In this document: positions 1 through 9,206 of the stretch, piece by piece
Layout: every line of letters starts with the position of its first letter
Position numbering within the stretch: position 1 is the first letter of the stretch
Assembly (NCBI GenBank): GCA_023426435.1
Contig: JAFAAS010000023.1
Coordinates: forward strand, 14,339 to 78,338
Length of the DNA: 64,000 bases
From: Verrucomicrobiota bacterium
Lineage (GTDB): Bacteria > Verrucomicrobiota > Verrucomicrobiia > Opitutales > Opitutaceae
Direction of reading: 5' to 3'
Translations under genes and position numbers: made by a program
The notes under the pieces: generated by a model
What the model was told of the DNA's origin: nothing
Database searches by the model: none
Seen by the model: the letters and a program-made list of their open reading frames with translations, nothing else

Positions 1-3000
1 TGGCGCGAGAAATGCGCGCGCGTCGCTTCGGGATAGAACGTGGTGCTGGCGCTCAAGCGATCGATGAAACGCCGGCACAACCATGCCGTGGCGATCGTGG
101 CGAAAGCGACCGCGATGAATCCGAAAATCGACATCACCAGGATCGTGAAATCGACCTGGGCGATGATCTCTCCGCGATACGGTCGGAAGGTGAATTCGCC
201 GGAGGCGTCTCTGATCGCACGGAGGAAATGGCGATAACCGATTGTGGCCGCGGCGACACCGATTACCGCGAGCAAGACGGGGGCGGGCCTGGCTTGATCG
301 AACCAGATTTGCTGGGCGCTCACGCGGCTCGGCGGCGCGGGCGCGGTGGTGTCGGGACGCGAGAGCCGGAAGGCGCGCGTCAGTGCGTGAAACGTTTCGC
401 TGAGCCGGAAAACGATCTCGATCAAGAACACGACCGACAGCGCGACGACGACGGCGCGGACGACGGTTGCAGGCCAGGAGCTGATACCACTGGACAGGCT
501 GAACGGTTCTCCCCACGGAAGCTCAAAGGTGTCCCGCCAGATCCAACGCCAGAGCAAGACCGCGAGGACGAAAAACGCCGCGACACTCAGCCACCAAAGA
601 ACGGTGCGATACATCCGCAGATGAAACAGGTGCGACGATGCGTTCCGGGCTTCCTCGGCGGCTTCGAGCGCCGGGATGTCGGCCGGATGACTTCGGCGGG
701 AAGCGGATGGAATGAGCTGGGTGGCGCGGAGGAAATCGTCGAGCGTCCGGCGCTCGCTCCATCGGCGCATCGCGCGGCGAGGGCTTGGCAAGAATTGCAG
801 ACGCGGCCAGGGGCTTCGCGTTTTGACGCCGCTGGCGGTCGCGAGCCCTGCAGTGATTGCAAGGTCGCCGGAAACGGCGCGATTCAGCCGGTGGAGCAGT
901 TCGTCCTGCAATTCGATCATCCGATGATCGCGTAGCCACAGGAGAGAGCGCTCGGTCGCGCGGAGAGATTTTTTCGCCTCGGAAGCTTCGGGAGCCTGGC
1001 CGAGCTCACGTTTGATCCGGTCCAGTTTGAGATCCAGCCGGAAGATTTGCCGGTGCAGGGTGGTGAACGCAGGGAGGTCCAAGAGAGTTTTCGCGCGATC
1101 GTCGGTGGCTGCTTTGCGGCGCAGGCTCCGGACCAGCGCGAATGCGCCTTCGGGACCGCCGACGTCTTCTTCGGTGTAGCGGAGCGTTTCGGCGGGATAG
1201 GTCCAAAACTGCCACGTGACCCGCCGCAGCGATTTCCACAGCAGCGTGGCAATGATCAACAGGAAAGCTCCTGAGATGGCGGCTCCCCTGAGCCGGGTGG
1301 AGCGATGATCTTTTCGATCGCGGTGGATATCGACCTCGGTGGGCGGATGGAGCCCGAACTCGCCGACCGATGGATCGATATTTGGATAACTGAGACGCCG
1401 GTTTTCCGTGACGCTCAGATCGATGGCGTGGTGGTTTCCGATTTCGAATCGCCGCGGCGGGATCGTCTCGACGTTTTGAAGGGCGCGATGGCCGAGGGCA
1501 GCGAGCGTTGCGGCGAATTGAGCCGTTTGCGTGCTGTCGCGAAACGGAGCGACGTCGCCTTGCAAAGCAGAGTGAAGCGAAAGGCCGTAGGAACTGACGA
1601 CGATCAGATTGCGCGCCCAATCGCGTTCGCGGGGACTCAAGACCCTGACGTCGAGATCGGTGGTGAAGAAAAGTGCGCTGGAGAACCGCTGGCGGAGCGC
1701 CTGCAGGATGAGGAGCGTATCATAAACATCACTACCGACGATGCCGATGGCCGCGATCCTGGCGTCCTGTTCGCGTTGCAACGATCGCTGCAGGGCGGCG
1801 AGGCGGTCGCCGATGCGCCCGAGGTAATCGAACTGCGCGTGCCCTTCGGCCCGATTGGCGTCGGGTTCCCATTCTTTCGCGCCGCTGGGCCGATTCCCGG
1901 AGGCAGGCGAAGTTGCGCTTCGGTCGGCGCCGGCGTTTTCCTTCGCGGACGCTGAGGCGACGGTCTGACCGTCGAGACCTCGCAAATAGACAAACGAGTG
2001 AAAGTTGTCGGGGGTCCGAGGAGGGCCCGGGCTGCGCGAAGTGAATGACTCGACGTATTTGGCGCGGGTGAGACGGGGCTCGTTTTCCTTCGCCGCATTT
2101 TTCCGGATCGCGAGCTCGGCGCCGTAGGTGAGCGACAGCATGCGCGCGAAAAAGCTGTCCCACTCCGAAATCAGCACGATGTGGTTTTTTCCTTGGACCA
2201 CGCCGGCTTTGCGAAGCTCGAGCTCGTCGAACAGCTCGTGCGCCAGTTGGGCGTCGGTGGCGCAGAAGTTGCGCACCGATTTGAATCCGGCGTGAGCCTT
2301 CAGCTTTTCGATGACGGCCGAACGCGGAGGTTTGTAGGGATTGATCTCCGTTCCGATCAGCACCTCGTCCATCGCGCTCGGCGTGGCGCAATAGAGGTCG
2401 ACGTGCTCGAGGACGCTGCGCGTGAAAGGGTGGAGATTGGACGTGTCGTCCGGCGGAGGCTTCTGCTCGTCGTGTTCCCACTTCGGCAGCATGGCGCGAA
2501 GCATCGAAGAGCGGCGGGGGCCGATGACGGCGAACGCGCGATTGGGGACGACCTCGTTCGATCCGGGCGCGAACACAAATGGCCTGACGAGCAACGCGAG
2601 TCGCAGCAGCGGGGCGTCGTCGAAGAACGTGTCGTCGAGCCAGAGGACGAGGACGTGCGAGTGACGTTCGACCGAAGGATCCGCCGTCGAGAAGACTTTC
2701 CGGCGATACCATTCGAAGCGCACGTCCATCGACAGCGGAGGCTTGCCGGCGTTGGAACCGAAGGGATGCGCCGGCGCGCGGCCCGGGTCGTTCCAGAGAC
2801 GTGAAATCGATGTCTGGTTTTTAAGATCGCGTTGCTGCGCCCGGAGGGCCTGCTGGTTCGGCCATGGCAGACGGAGCACGCCGATGCGCTCGGCGTCTTC
2901 CGGCACGTAGCCGGAACGTCCCAACGCGGAGACGATGGCGTAGCGACTGCGAATGCGAACCTCGCGATCTTCGCTGTAATTCCCGCCCGGGACCATGACG

Positions 3001-3212
3001 GGCATCACGAGAAGGCCCTTCGGCGGCGGGGTCTTTTCCGGCGGCGACTCGCGGGCCTTCACCTGCTCGCACAACGATGCGAGATCGGGGGGCGACGCGG
3101 AGAAGTCGAGATGGGGTGCGGGCGGGGAAACGCAGGCGTGAGCAGGCCTGGTTGCAAACGATAGGATATTTGAGCGTGTATCCGCTATCCGGAGACACCA
3201 CAGCTGCGGCAT
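1..3212 (-). CDS. Large membrane-anchored protein of unknown function (3' end outside window)
   Basis: A single minus-strand frame stays open from about 3565 to the left edge, giving at least 1070 residues. The first ATG in this frame is at 3212 and no GTG or TTG lies further upstream, so the true start is uncertain; the first ~35 codons contain rare codons. Visible features in order: a Rossmann-like N-terminal region with SRYAIVSALGRSGYVPEDAE (about residues 110-130), a second alpha/beta region with SSALFFTTDLDVRVLSPRER then DWARNLIVVSSYGLSL, a transmembrane helix (ISGAFLLIIATLLW), a charged cytosolic stretch, and at least four more hydrophobic helices near the C-terminus. The middle looks like a periplasmic-binding-type fold tethered to the membrane. 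I do not recognise a named family. The 3' end lies outside the window. Confidence 0.75.
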   Translation of the reverse strand, partial: MPQLWCLRIADTRSNILSFATRPAHACVSPPAPHLDFSASPPDLASLCEQVKARESPPEKTPPPKGLLVMPVMVPGGNYSEDREVRIRSRYAIVSALGRSGYVPEDAERIGVLRLPWPNQQALRAQQRDLKNQTSISRLWNDPGRAPAHPFGSNAGKPPLSMDVRFEWYRRKVFSTADPSVERHSHVLVLWLDDTFFDDAPLLRLALLVRPFVFAPGSNEVVPNRAFAVIGPRRSSMLRAMLPKWEHDEQKPPPDDTSNLHPFTRSVLEHVDLYCATPSAMDEVLIGTEINPYKPPRSAVIEKLKAHAGFKSVRNFCATDAQLAHELFDELELRKAGVVQGKNHIVLISEWDSFFARMLSLTYGAELAIRKNAAKENEPRLTRAKYVESFTSRSPGPPRTPDNFHSFVYLRGLDGQTVASASAKENAGADRSATSPASGNRPSGAKEWEPDANRAEGHAQFDYLGRIGDRLAALQRSLQREQDARIAAIGIVGSDVYDTLLILQALRQRFSSALFFTTDLDVRVLSPRERDWARNLIVVSSYGLSLHSALQGDVAPFRDSTQTAQFAATLAALGHRALQNVETIPPRRFEIGNHHAIDLSVTENRRLSYPNIDPSVGEFGLHPPTEVDIHRDRKDHRSTRLRGAAISGAFLLIIATLLWKSLRRVTWQFWTYPAETLRYTEEDVGGPEGAFALVRSLRRKAATDDRAKTLLDLPAFTTLHRQIFRLDLKLDRIKRELGQAPEASEAKKSLRATERSLLWLRDHRMIELQDELLHRLNRAVSGDLAITAGLATASGVKTRSPWPRLQFLPSPRRAMRRWSERRTLDDFLRATQLIPSASRRSHPADIPALEAAEEARNASSHLFHLRMYRTVLWWLSVAAFFVLAVLLWRWIWRDTFELPWGEPFSLSSGISSWPATVVRAVVVALSVVFLIEIVFRLSETFHALTRAFRLSRPDTTAPAPPSRVSAQQIWFDQARPAPVLLAVIGVAAATIGYRHFLRAIRDASGEFTFRPYRGEIIAQVDFTILVMSIFGFIAVAFATIATAWLCRRFIDRLSASTTFYPEATRAHFSR

Positions 3213-3315
3213 CGAAGAAAGTTCGATGATGCCCGTGAGCCGCGACGTGACGGAACGTAAATTTACGTAGTCTTCCGGATGGAGATTCGGTGAGGCGGAG
3301 CGGACATGTTCGCGG

Positions 3316-3768
3316 ATGAGCGACCGGTCGATCGATTTTACCTGGGGCGAGACCGTGCGACGGATCGCGAATGAGTTCGATGAGCGGTTGGGATCGCCGG
3401 CGTCGGAGATCGTGACCTTCGAGTCGGTGCAACGCGCGATCGCCGTGGGGATCGTGATGCCGGGATCGTATGCGCGATTGCCGGTGTCGCTGCTGGTGGG
3501 AGCGAAGCCGAAGGGCGGGTCTGCGCGGACCCGGCGGGAAAAGGCGCAGCGGATTCAGGCGAGACGGGAAACGGGCGCGTGGCGCGAACTCGCGCGCGTT
3601 CACCGCGTGATCGTGCTGGGCGCGGTTCGCTGCGTGAACCGCGTTTACCTGTTACACGGAGTGGGAAACAAACTTTACGCGGTGCATGGCGTCGGGGCGG
3701 AGGACGTGCAGGACGAGCTGCGGGCGGACATGGATGCGATCGCGGAGCGTCTGACCGGCGGGGAATGA
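3316..3768 (+). CDS. Hypothetical protein, 150 aa
   Basis: Plus-strand frame with strong G/C preference at third codon positions, typical of the genes around it, starting at an ATG with a weak GGAG about 16 bases upstream. The product is basic in the middle (RTRREKAQRIQARRETG) with a beta-rich C-terminal part containing VYLLHGVGNKLYAVHGV and an acidic end. No signal peptide or membrane helix stands out. It is divergent from the large membrane protein gene ending at the left edge. I do not recognise a family. The minus strand is also open across much of this region, so this call is less certain than its codon use alone would suggest. Confidence 0.5.
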   Translation: MSDRSIDFTWGETVRRIANEFDERLGSPASEIVTFESVQRAIAVGIVMPGSYARLPVSLLVGAKPKGGSARTRREKAQRIQARRETGAWRELARVHRVIVLGAVRCVNRVYLLHGVGNKLYAVHGVGAEDVQDELRADMDAIAERLTGGE

Positions 3769-3861
3769 GCCGAGGATCCGCGCTGCGGCCTTTCGGTGAA
3801 GCAGTCGCAAAGCGGCGAACCAAGCGGGAATGGCTGTGTCATCGCAGGAGCGCTCTTCACC

Positions 3862-4126
3862 CGTGAACACGTCACCCTCATATTCCCAACTGCGTCTTAT
3901 GTCCGAAGACGATCTCGCGAAGGAACTTGCCGCGCGCGATCACGACGAGGCGACGCGCAGCGCGATCCAAAGCGAACTGATGCGGAGGATGGCGCGGGCG
4001 CGATCGCGGCCGAACTGGGTGCAATGGTTGACGTTGGGATTCGCGATTCTCGCCGCGATTCTGGCGGGCGTGGCGGCGATTCCGGCGATCGAAGGCGTGG
4101 GCGAGAGCCGGTGGTTCGATTTCTAG
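3862..4126 (+). CDS. Small single-pass membrane protein
   Basis: Short ORF encoding about 87 residues if the GTG at 3862 is used; AGGAG at 3846-3850 lies 11 bases upstream and supports this start. An ATG at 3899 (MSEDDLAKELAARDHDEATR) is an alternative. The N-terminal part is a charged helix, followed by NWVQWLTLGFAILAAILAGV, one transmembrane helix, and a short tail. An amphipathic helix plus one TM helix suggests a small inner-membrane protein; no function can be assigned. Confidence 0.55.
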
Positions 4127-4372
4127 GCCGCACGCCCGGGCGGCGAAGTGGCGTGTATCAGGGGAAGTTGGACGCTTCTTTCGGACGTTTGCGGCGAAGG
4201 AGGGATCGACGCGCGGTGCGGGCTCCGCGTAGCTGACGGGGCCGCTTTCAGCTCACGTTCGAGAACGCGGAAACGCTGCGAAGCGTTTCGGCGGGTTCGG
4301 CTTTGTCGTCCCCTGGGTCCGAAGTCCTGCGCGTCGAGCGTGCAGAAGATCGGGCCTGCAAATCCCGAACAC

Positions 4373-5623
4373 ATGAACATGCATTCTTTTCCTTTCGAGG
4401 CCGCGCGTGGTATCCACGCTGTTGTTACGCTGGTGCCCGGTTTTCTTTCCTCGTGGCGAGCCGCCCGGTGGCCGGGGCTTGGAATCGCTTGTTGCGCGCT
4501 GGCGGTGGGAACGGCCACGGGCGCGGAGTTCGCGCCGCGCGTGGTGGTGGACGGACTGCATAATCCACGCGGGATGACGTTTGGCGCGGATGGCGCGTTG
4601 TATATCGCGGAGGCCGGCCAGGTGGGCGTGCCGGGGGCGGACACTCCTTTCATCACCGTGCGCGGGGCGCCGTTGTATTATGGCGAGACGGGCGCGATCA
4701 CGCGGTGGGAGCCGGGTTCTCGCAGCGAGGTGCTTTCCGGGCTGCCGATGCTTTATAATGTTGGCAGCGGCGAAATCACGGGGGTGCACGACGTCGGTTT
4801 CGATGCGAGCGGAAATCTTTATTACACGCTCGGCCTGGGGGCGGATCCGGCGCAACGCGTCGGTGCGGAGTTGAGCGGACTGGGTCATTTGATGCGTCTC
4901 CCGGCGGGCGGAACGACGCCGGAGCACGTCGCGGATGTGGCTGCTTACGAAGGAGCGAACAATCCCGCGGGCGGGCCGATCGATTCGAATCCGTTCAAAT
5001 TGAGCGTGCATGCGGGCGGCGTGCTCGTGGCGGATGCCGGGGCGAACGCGATTTTGAATGTGGGCTTCGACGGCACGATCGACGTCGTGAGCACGCTGTT
5101 GAATCTGCCGCCGGGCATTGATGCGGTGCCGACCTCGCTCGCGCTCAGCGACGTCGGAGACGTTTTTGTGAGCCAGTTGACGGGGTTTCCGTTTCCCGTG
5201 GGAGGCGCGGGGGTGTTTCGCGTCGACGACGCGGGGCTTTCGCTCGTCGGCGATGGCTTCACCAATGTGATCGATCTGGCGTATGGGGCGGACGGCTGGC
5301 TTTACGTGCTCGAGTTTGCGCACAATGGGATGCTCTCGGGCGATTCGACGGGAGGATTGTGGCGGCTGAATCCGGACACGGGTTTCAAGGAACTGCTGAT
5401 GACGGATGGTCTGGTCGCGCCGACGGCGCTCGCGTTCGATGACGACGGGATTCTCTACGTGGCGAATCGCGGGGTGATTCCGGGCCAGGGTGAAGTGTTG
5501 CGCTTTCAACCGGTGCCGGAGCCGGCGGTGACGGGAGCGATCGCGGCGCTTGGGTTGATCGCGTTTGTGTGGTGGCAGCGGCGCTCGCGCGGTATTCAGG
5601 CGAGCGAGAAAGCGGCCGGATAA
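4373..5623 (+). CDS. ScyD/ScyE-like beta-propeller protein with PEP-CTERM sorting signal
   Basis: The start is placed at the ATG at 4373 (a second ATG follows at 4379), because the earlier in-frame ATG at 4148 would add about 75 residues of non-signal sequence. The N-terminus has a long signal-like hydrophobic stretch ending near ATGAEFAPR. The body contains repeated strands of the kind GMTFGADGALYIAEAG and LAYGADGWLYVLEFA, which fits the ScyD/ScyE (SMP-30/NHL-like) propeller family, whose founding members are secreted proteins of scytonemin clusters. The C-terminus VPEPAVTGAIAALGL followed by a membrane helix and WWQRRSR is a canonical PEP-CTERM signal, which implies sorting by an exosortase encoded elsewhere. 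The enzymatic role in this organism is unknown. Confidence 0.8.
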   Translation: MNMHSFPFEAARGIHAVVTLVPGFLSSWRAARWPGLGIACCALAVGTATGAEFAPRVVVDGLHNPRGMTFGADGALYIAEAGQVGVPGADTPFITVRGAPLYYGETGAITRWEPGSRSEVLSGLPMLYNVGSGEITGVHDVGFDASGNLYYTLGLGADPAQRVGAELSGLGHLMRLPAGGTTPEHVADVAAYEGANNPAGGPIDSNPFKLSVHAGGVLVADAGANAILNVGFDGTIDVVSTLLNLPPGIDAVPTSLALSDVGDVFVSQLTGFPFPVGGAGVFRVDDAGLSLVGDGFTNVIDLAYGADGWLYVLEFAHNGMLSGDSTGGLWRLNPDTGFKELLMTDGLVAPTALAFDDDGILYVANRGVIPGQGEVLRFQPVPEPAVTGAIAALGLIAFVWWQRRSRGIQASEKAAG

Positions 5624-5736
5624 TCCGCTCCGGCGGAACGGGTCGACTCGATCACGCGGCGGATGTTTTTCGATCTGCCGTGTGATGGAGTCTTTGCGGA
5701 TTGTGCGAGCGGCGGAAACGCGATTGATGGTGCCCG

Positions 5737-6843
5737 GTGGGTGTTGAAGGCCGGACAATCGGAGAAGCGATACGCGCGTTTATCGGCGCGGAGTTGCGCG
5801 ATCTCGTCACGATTCAAAGAAGCGACCGGCCCTGGCAGATGCCGTTCGCGGCGGCGGCGAGCAATGCGTTGCCGTTGTTGGCCGGCGCGTATTTCGGCGA
5901 ACTCGCGGACGGCGTGGTGGCGTCGCTCGGAGGCCTGGCGTTTCTTTATCTTCCTCTTCCTGCGGCGGGCGTGGGGCGGAGGGTGGGCGTCGTCGCGGCG
6001 TGTGCGCTGGGGCTGACGGTGTGTTATGCGTTGGGATTGATGAGCCAGCAGGCGCCACTGATGCAGGGCGGGTTGTTGGCGGGAATTGCGTTTGTGACGA
6101 CGCTGTTGAGGCGATGGGGCGCGCTCGGGCCGCCGGCGAGTTTGTTCTTCGTGATGGTGGCGGCGATTGGGGCTTACACGCCGGTGACGGGGATTGAAGC
6201 GGAACGCTTCGTGCAGTTGGTCGGGCTGGGTGGAGGGTGGGCGTGCGTGGTGGCGCTGGGTTATGCCTTGCAGGCGCGAAGGCACGAGGAAAGCCGCCCT
6301 GGTGCGGCGGGCGCGCGGGCGAGAAATCCGTGGGTGATGTTCGATGCGGCCGTCATTGGAACGTGTGTGGGCCTTTCGCTGATGGCGGCGCAGGCGTGGG
6401 AGGTGGAGCGGCCTTACTGGGTGCCGGTCGCGTGCGTGGCGGTTTTGCAGGGAGCGACGTTGCGCGCGGTGTGGTCGCGGCAGGTTCATCGTGTGATCGG
6501 CACAAGTATCGGACTTTTGGTGACGTGGGGATTGCTGTTGCTGCCGCTGGACAAGTGGTCGGTGGCGACGCTGATCCTGGTGCTCGTGTTTGTCGTCGAG
6601 GTGGCGGTGGTGAGGCACTATGCGTTTGCGGCGATCTTCATCACGCCGATGGCGATTTTGTTGGCGGAGGCGGCGACGTGGGGGCAGCCGGCGGACGGGA
6701 CCGCGCTGATGTGGGCGCGGTTTTTGGATACGTGTCTCGGTGCGTTTGTCGGCTTCCTGGGAGGCGTCGCGTTGCACTGGAGCAGTCTTCATGAAACGGC
6801 GACGAAGCTGCTGACGCGACCGGCGGGGAAGTCGCGCGGCTGA
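5737..6843 (+). CDS. FUSC-family inner-membrane protein (aromatic-acid efflux type)
   Basis: GTG start at 5737; the product is 368 residues and almost entirely hydrophobic, with two sets of about five or six transmembrane helices separated by a short charged linker (around residues 185-200, ARRHEESRPGAAGARAR). The second set starts with PWVMFDAAVIGTCVGLSL and contains RPYWVPVACVAVLQG, a pattern typical of the FUSC/YccS/AaeB-like C-terminal membrane domain (ERPYW..., then a charged R at the helix boundary). Family members export aromatic acids or fusaric acid, but the large cytosolic domain of AaeB is missing here. Substrate is unknown. It stands alone between the PEP-CTERM gene and the VF530 gene. 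Confidence 0.75.
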   Translation: MGVEGRTIGEAIRAFIGAELRDLVTIQRSDRPWQMPFAAAASNALPLLAGAYFGELADGVVASLGGLAFLYLPLPAAGVGRRVGVVAACALGLTVCYALGLMSQQAPLMQGGLLAGIAFVTTLLRRWGALGPPASLFFVMVAAIGAYTPVTGIEAERFVQLVGLGGGWACVVALGYALQARRHEESRPGAAGARARNPWVMFDAAVIGTCVGLSLMAAQAWEVERPYWVPVACVAVLQGATLRAVWSRQVHRVIGTSIGLLVTWGLLLLPLDKWSVATLILVLVFVVEVAVVRHYAFAAIFITPMAILLAEAATWGQPADGTALMWARFLDTCLGAFVGFLGGVALHWSSLHETATKLLTRPAGKSRG

Positions 6844-6908
6844 AGGGGCGCGGGAGGTCGGCGATTTATCGTGGAAGAAGGGAACTCCTTCCTGTCTGCT
6901 CTGCGCGA

Positions 6909-7127
6909 ATGGCTTCTCCCGATCCGCTTCATGGCATCACACTCGAGAAACTCCTGAATGAACTCGTGGCTCAGTTTGGCTGGGAGGAGCTCGCGCGGCG
7001 GGTGCCGATTCGGTGTTTTCAGTTCGATCCGAGTATCAAATCGAGCCTGACGTTTTTGCGGAAAACGCCGTGGGCACGCGCGAAAGTTGAAGACATTTAT
7101 GTGCGCTGGAAGATCACGGGGACCTGA
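6909..7127 (+). CDS. VF530 family DNA-binding protein
   Basis: 72 residues, matching the VF530 family (formerly DUF2132) over the full length: DPLHGITLEKLLNELV at the N-terminus, GWEELARRVPIRCF in the centre and PWARAKVEDIYVRWK at the C-terminus. The family is small, alpha-helical, and structurally similar to DNA-binding folds; its cellular role is not well defined. The ATG at 6909 gives the usual family length. An interspersed repeat starts about 40 bases after the stop codon. Confidence 0.92.
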   Translation: MASPDPLHGITLEKLLNELVAQFGWEELARRVPIRCFQFDPSIKSSLTFLRKTPWARAKVEDIYVRWKITGT

Positions 7128-7170
7128 GCGCGCGTGAGCGAATGGGCGGCTGGTCGCTGGAATCCAGGTT

Positions 7171-7329
7171 AGAGCGTTTTCAGAAAAACGATAGGCCTTC
7201 AGGTGAACCACAGAGGCACAGAGGCACAGAGAGATCCCGTGGCCTTCCTCTGTGTGCTCGGTGCCTTCGTGGTTCAAATCGGATTTCCCGATTCGGCCAA
7301 CGGCTATGACATTATTTAATATGCTATAG
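7171..7329 (+). repeat. Interspersed repeat A, copy 1
   Basis: A ~160-bp unit starting agagcgttttcag and ending atatgctatag. Its core is an imperfect inverted repeat: gtgaaccacagaggcac on one side and gtgccttcgtggttcaa on the other. A near-identical copy is at 17977-18135, an inverted copy at 33168-33322 and a shorter variant at 21901-21976. The unit lies in the 422-base gap between the VF530 gene and engB; no other feature was recognised in that gap. Confidence 0.9.
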
Positions 7330-7549
7330 CGCAGCCAGCCGGTCGCGATGTCGTGCTCGTTGTCCTCGCTCCAGGAATGCGTTTCGAAGATGAGCGTGAG
7401 CACGGGAGTGGGAGGGCTTGGGGCGGGGAATGATGAAGGAGAAGCGCGCGGCGTTGTCGGCTTTGAACCGGCGGGCTGGATCAATCATTTCGATTCGCGG
7501 CTGGCCGCGGGGCGGAACGTGCGCAGCGTGGGGCACGTTTGTTGTTTCG

Positions 7550-8143
7550 ATGAAAATCAAATCTGCCGAATTCAAGAAGAGTGCGCCCGACCTGAGCCTG
7601 TGTCCGAATTGGAACTGGCCGGAATTTGCGTTCATTGGCCGATCGAATGTCGGGAAATCGAGCCTGATCAACGTGCTCGCGAGCCGGCGCGATTTGGCGA
7701 AGGTGTCGGCGACGCCGGGCAAGACGCGTTTGATGAATTTCTTTCTGATCGATGGGCGGTGGGTGCTCGTCGATCTGCCGGGCTACGGCTATGCGAAAGT
7801 GGGGCAGCAGCAGCGGGCGGAGTTCAACGAGGCGGTGGCCGATTATCTGTCGAAGCGGCCGAATCTGCGGCAGGTGTTTGTGTTGATCGATTCGCGGCTG
7901 CCGCCGCAGGCGATCGATTTGGATTTTGTGCAGTGGTTGGAAAGTTGCGAGGTGCCGTATGCGCTCGTGTTCACGAAGACGGACAAGCAGTCGGTTTCGC
8001 AAACGCACGAGAAAGTGGATGCCTTCAAGCGCGCAATCTCGGCGTGGCGCGCGGAGTTGCCGCCGATCTTCCTGAGTTCGTCGAAGAATGGCACAGGTCG
8101 TGGAGACATCCTGGCGGCGATCGGCTCGCTGTTGCGGGCGTGA
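7550..8143 (+). CDS. engB: Ribosome biogenesis GTPase EngB (YihA/YsxC)
   Basis: 198-residue TRAFAC-class GTPase starting at the ATG at 7550 (MKIKSAEFKKSAPDLS); longer in-frame starts would add non-homologous residues. The motifs are in order: G1 GRSNVGKSS (about residues 26-34), G2/switch I SATPGKTR, G3 DLPGYGYA, G4 FTKTDK and G5 SSSKNGTG. Length and motif spacing are those of EngB, an essential factor in assembly of the large ribosomal subunit. The downstream YbhN-type gene is convergent, with its stop codon at 8145. Confidence 0.96.
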   Translation: MKIKSAEFKKSAPDLSLCPNWNWPEFAFIGRSNVGKSSLINVLASRRDLAKVSATPGKTRLMNFFLIDGRWVLVDLPGYGYAKVGQQQRAEFNEAVADYLSKRPNLRQVFVLIDSRLPPQAIDLDFVQWLESCEVPYALVFTKTDKQSVSQTHEKVDAFKRAISAWRAELPPIFLSSSKNGTGRGDILAAIGSLLRA

Positions 8144-8144
8144 T

Positions 8145-9104
8145 TTAGCGGCGGAAAAGCGAGAACAGGCAGACAAGTCCTCCGACGAGCGCCCAGCTGA
8201 CGGTGACCGCCCAGAAGACGAGGGCGAGCGTGGTGAGCTGCGGGCTGTGATCGCTGGCGAGGCCGAAGAGGGCGAGGATGGCGATCAGCGTCGTTTCGCG
8301 CACGCCGTGTCCGCCGATGCTGATCGGCAACGCAGCGGCGGCATATGCGGCGGCGGCGGCGCTCGCGATGGCGACGAGGCTGAGGGAAAGTCCCACGGCG
8401 CGGGCGAGCAGCCAGAGGGCGGTGAAGTCGAGCAGCCAGATGGAGACGCTGACGCCGATGGGAAGAAGGAGCGTGGCGAGTGGAAATTGGAAGGCTTGCG
8501 AGATGCGGCGCAGCGCGGCGGCGCGATTGGCGCCGAGAAAACGATGGGTGATTTTTTCCCAGCCATGACCGCGCGCGGCGCACCACCAAATGACCAACAC
8601 GGCTACGAAGGCGCCGACGGTGCCGAGCCAAAGGGAGCGAAGCGGCGGACTTCCGTTGTGGGTGAGGAGATGGAAGCTGAGTCCGAGCGCAGCGAGTGCG
8701 AGCAGAGTCGCGAAGCCGAGCAGGCGATCGACGACGAGGCTGGCGGCGTTGCCGGCCTTGCGGTCGGGTGCGACGCGCCAGAGCCAGGCGAAGCGAACGG
8801 CGTCACCGGCGATGCCGCCCGGTAGAAAAGAGTTGTAGAAAAGACCGATCCAGAACGCGCGATGAACGGCGAGCGCGGGAGGCTGGATGTCCTGTGCGCG
8901 GAGCAGGCGTTGCCAGCGCCAGGCTTGGAGCGGGTAAGTGAGGCCGGAGACGAAGGCCGCGCTGGCGATCGCGAGCGGATCGAGTTGGGCGAGGGCGGCG
9001 AAGTCGCTCCACGTGACATTGTGCGCCAACCACAACAAGGCGGCGAGGGAGAGGCCGTAACGCAGGACGTTCGCGACAAATTGGGACGACGGGCGACGAA
9101 CCAC
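8145..9104 (-). CDS. YbhN/UPF0104-type integral membrane protein (lysylphosphatidylglycerol synthase TM-like)
   Basis: 319 residues with about eight transmembrane helices. Family hallmarks are LQAWRWQRLL after the second helix, FYNSFLPGGIAGDAVRFAWL (the FLPG..GGD motif) around residues 95-115, VVDRLLGF and the C-terminal LPISIGGHGVRET motif. This is the lipid-flippase-like membrane domain also found in MprF, here without a catalytic transferase domain. Members are often placed with glycosyltransferases or methyltransferases; here the divergent neighbour at 9207 is a SAM methyltransferase. The substrate is unknown. Confidence 0.85.
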   Translation of the reverse strand: MVRRPSSQFVANVLRYGLSLAALLWLAHNVTWSDFAALAQLDPLAIASAAFVSGLTYPLQAWRWQRLLRAQDIQPPALAVHRAFWIGLFYNSFLPGGIAGDAVRFAWLWRVAPDRKAGNAASLVVDRLLGFATLLALAALGLSFHLLTHNGSPPLRSLWLGTVGAFVAVLVIWWCAARGHGWEKITHRFLGANRAAALRRISQAFQFPLATLLLPIGVSVSIWLLDFTALWLLARAVGLSLSLVAIASAAAAAYAAAALPISIGGHGVRETTLIAILALFGLASDHSPQLTTLALVFWAVTVSWALVGGLVCLFSLFRR

Positions 9105-9206
9105 GGCGCGTTGATGTCAAAGTGCGGGTTGTCCGCAACGTGGAATCCCTCGACGCCAGTTTTGCATCGCCAAGTCCCGACGGGTGGCAACAAGGGCATC
9201 GCGCGA

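Noticed and set aside
12..935. Plus-strand open frame of 307 codons (MRARRFGIERGAGAQ)
   Set aside because: Antisense to the large membrane protein; its residue composition (GRGD, DRDES, Arg/Asp-rich) is that of a shadow frame and it lacks a ribosome-binding site.
7142..7484. Minus-strand protein containing NHEGTEHTEEG
   Set aside because: This is the translation of repeat A and not a real gene.
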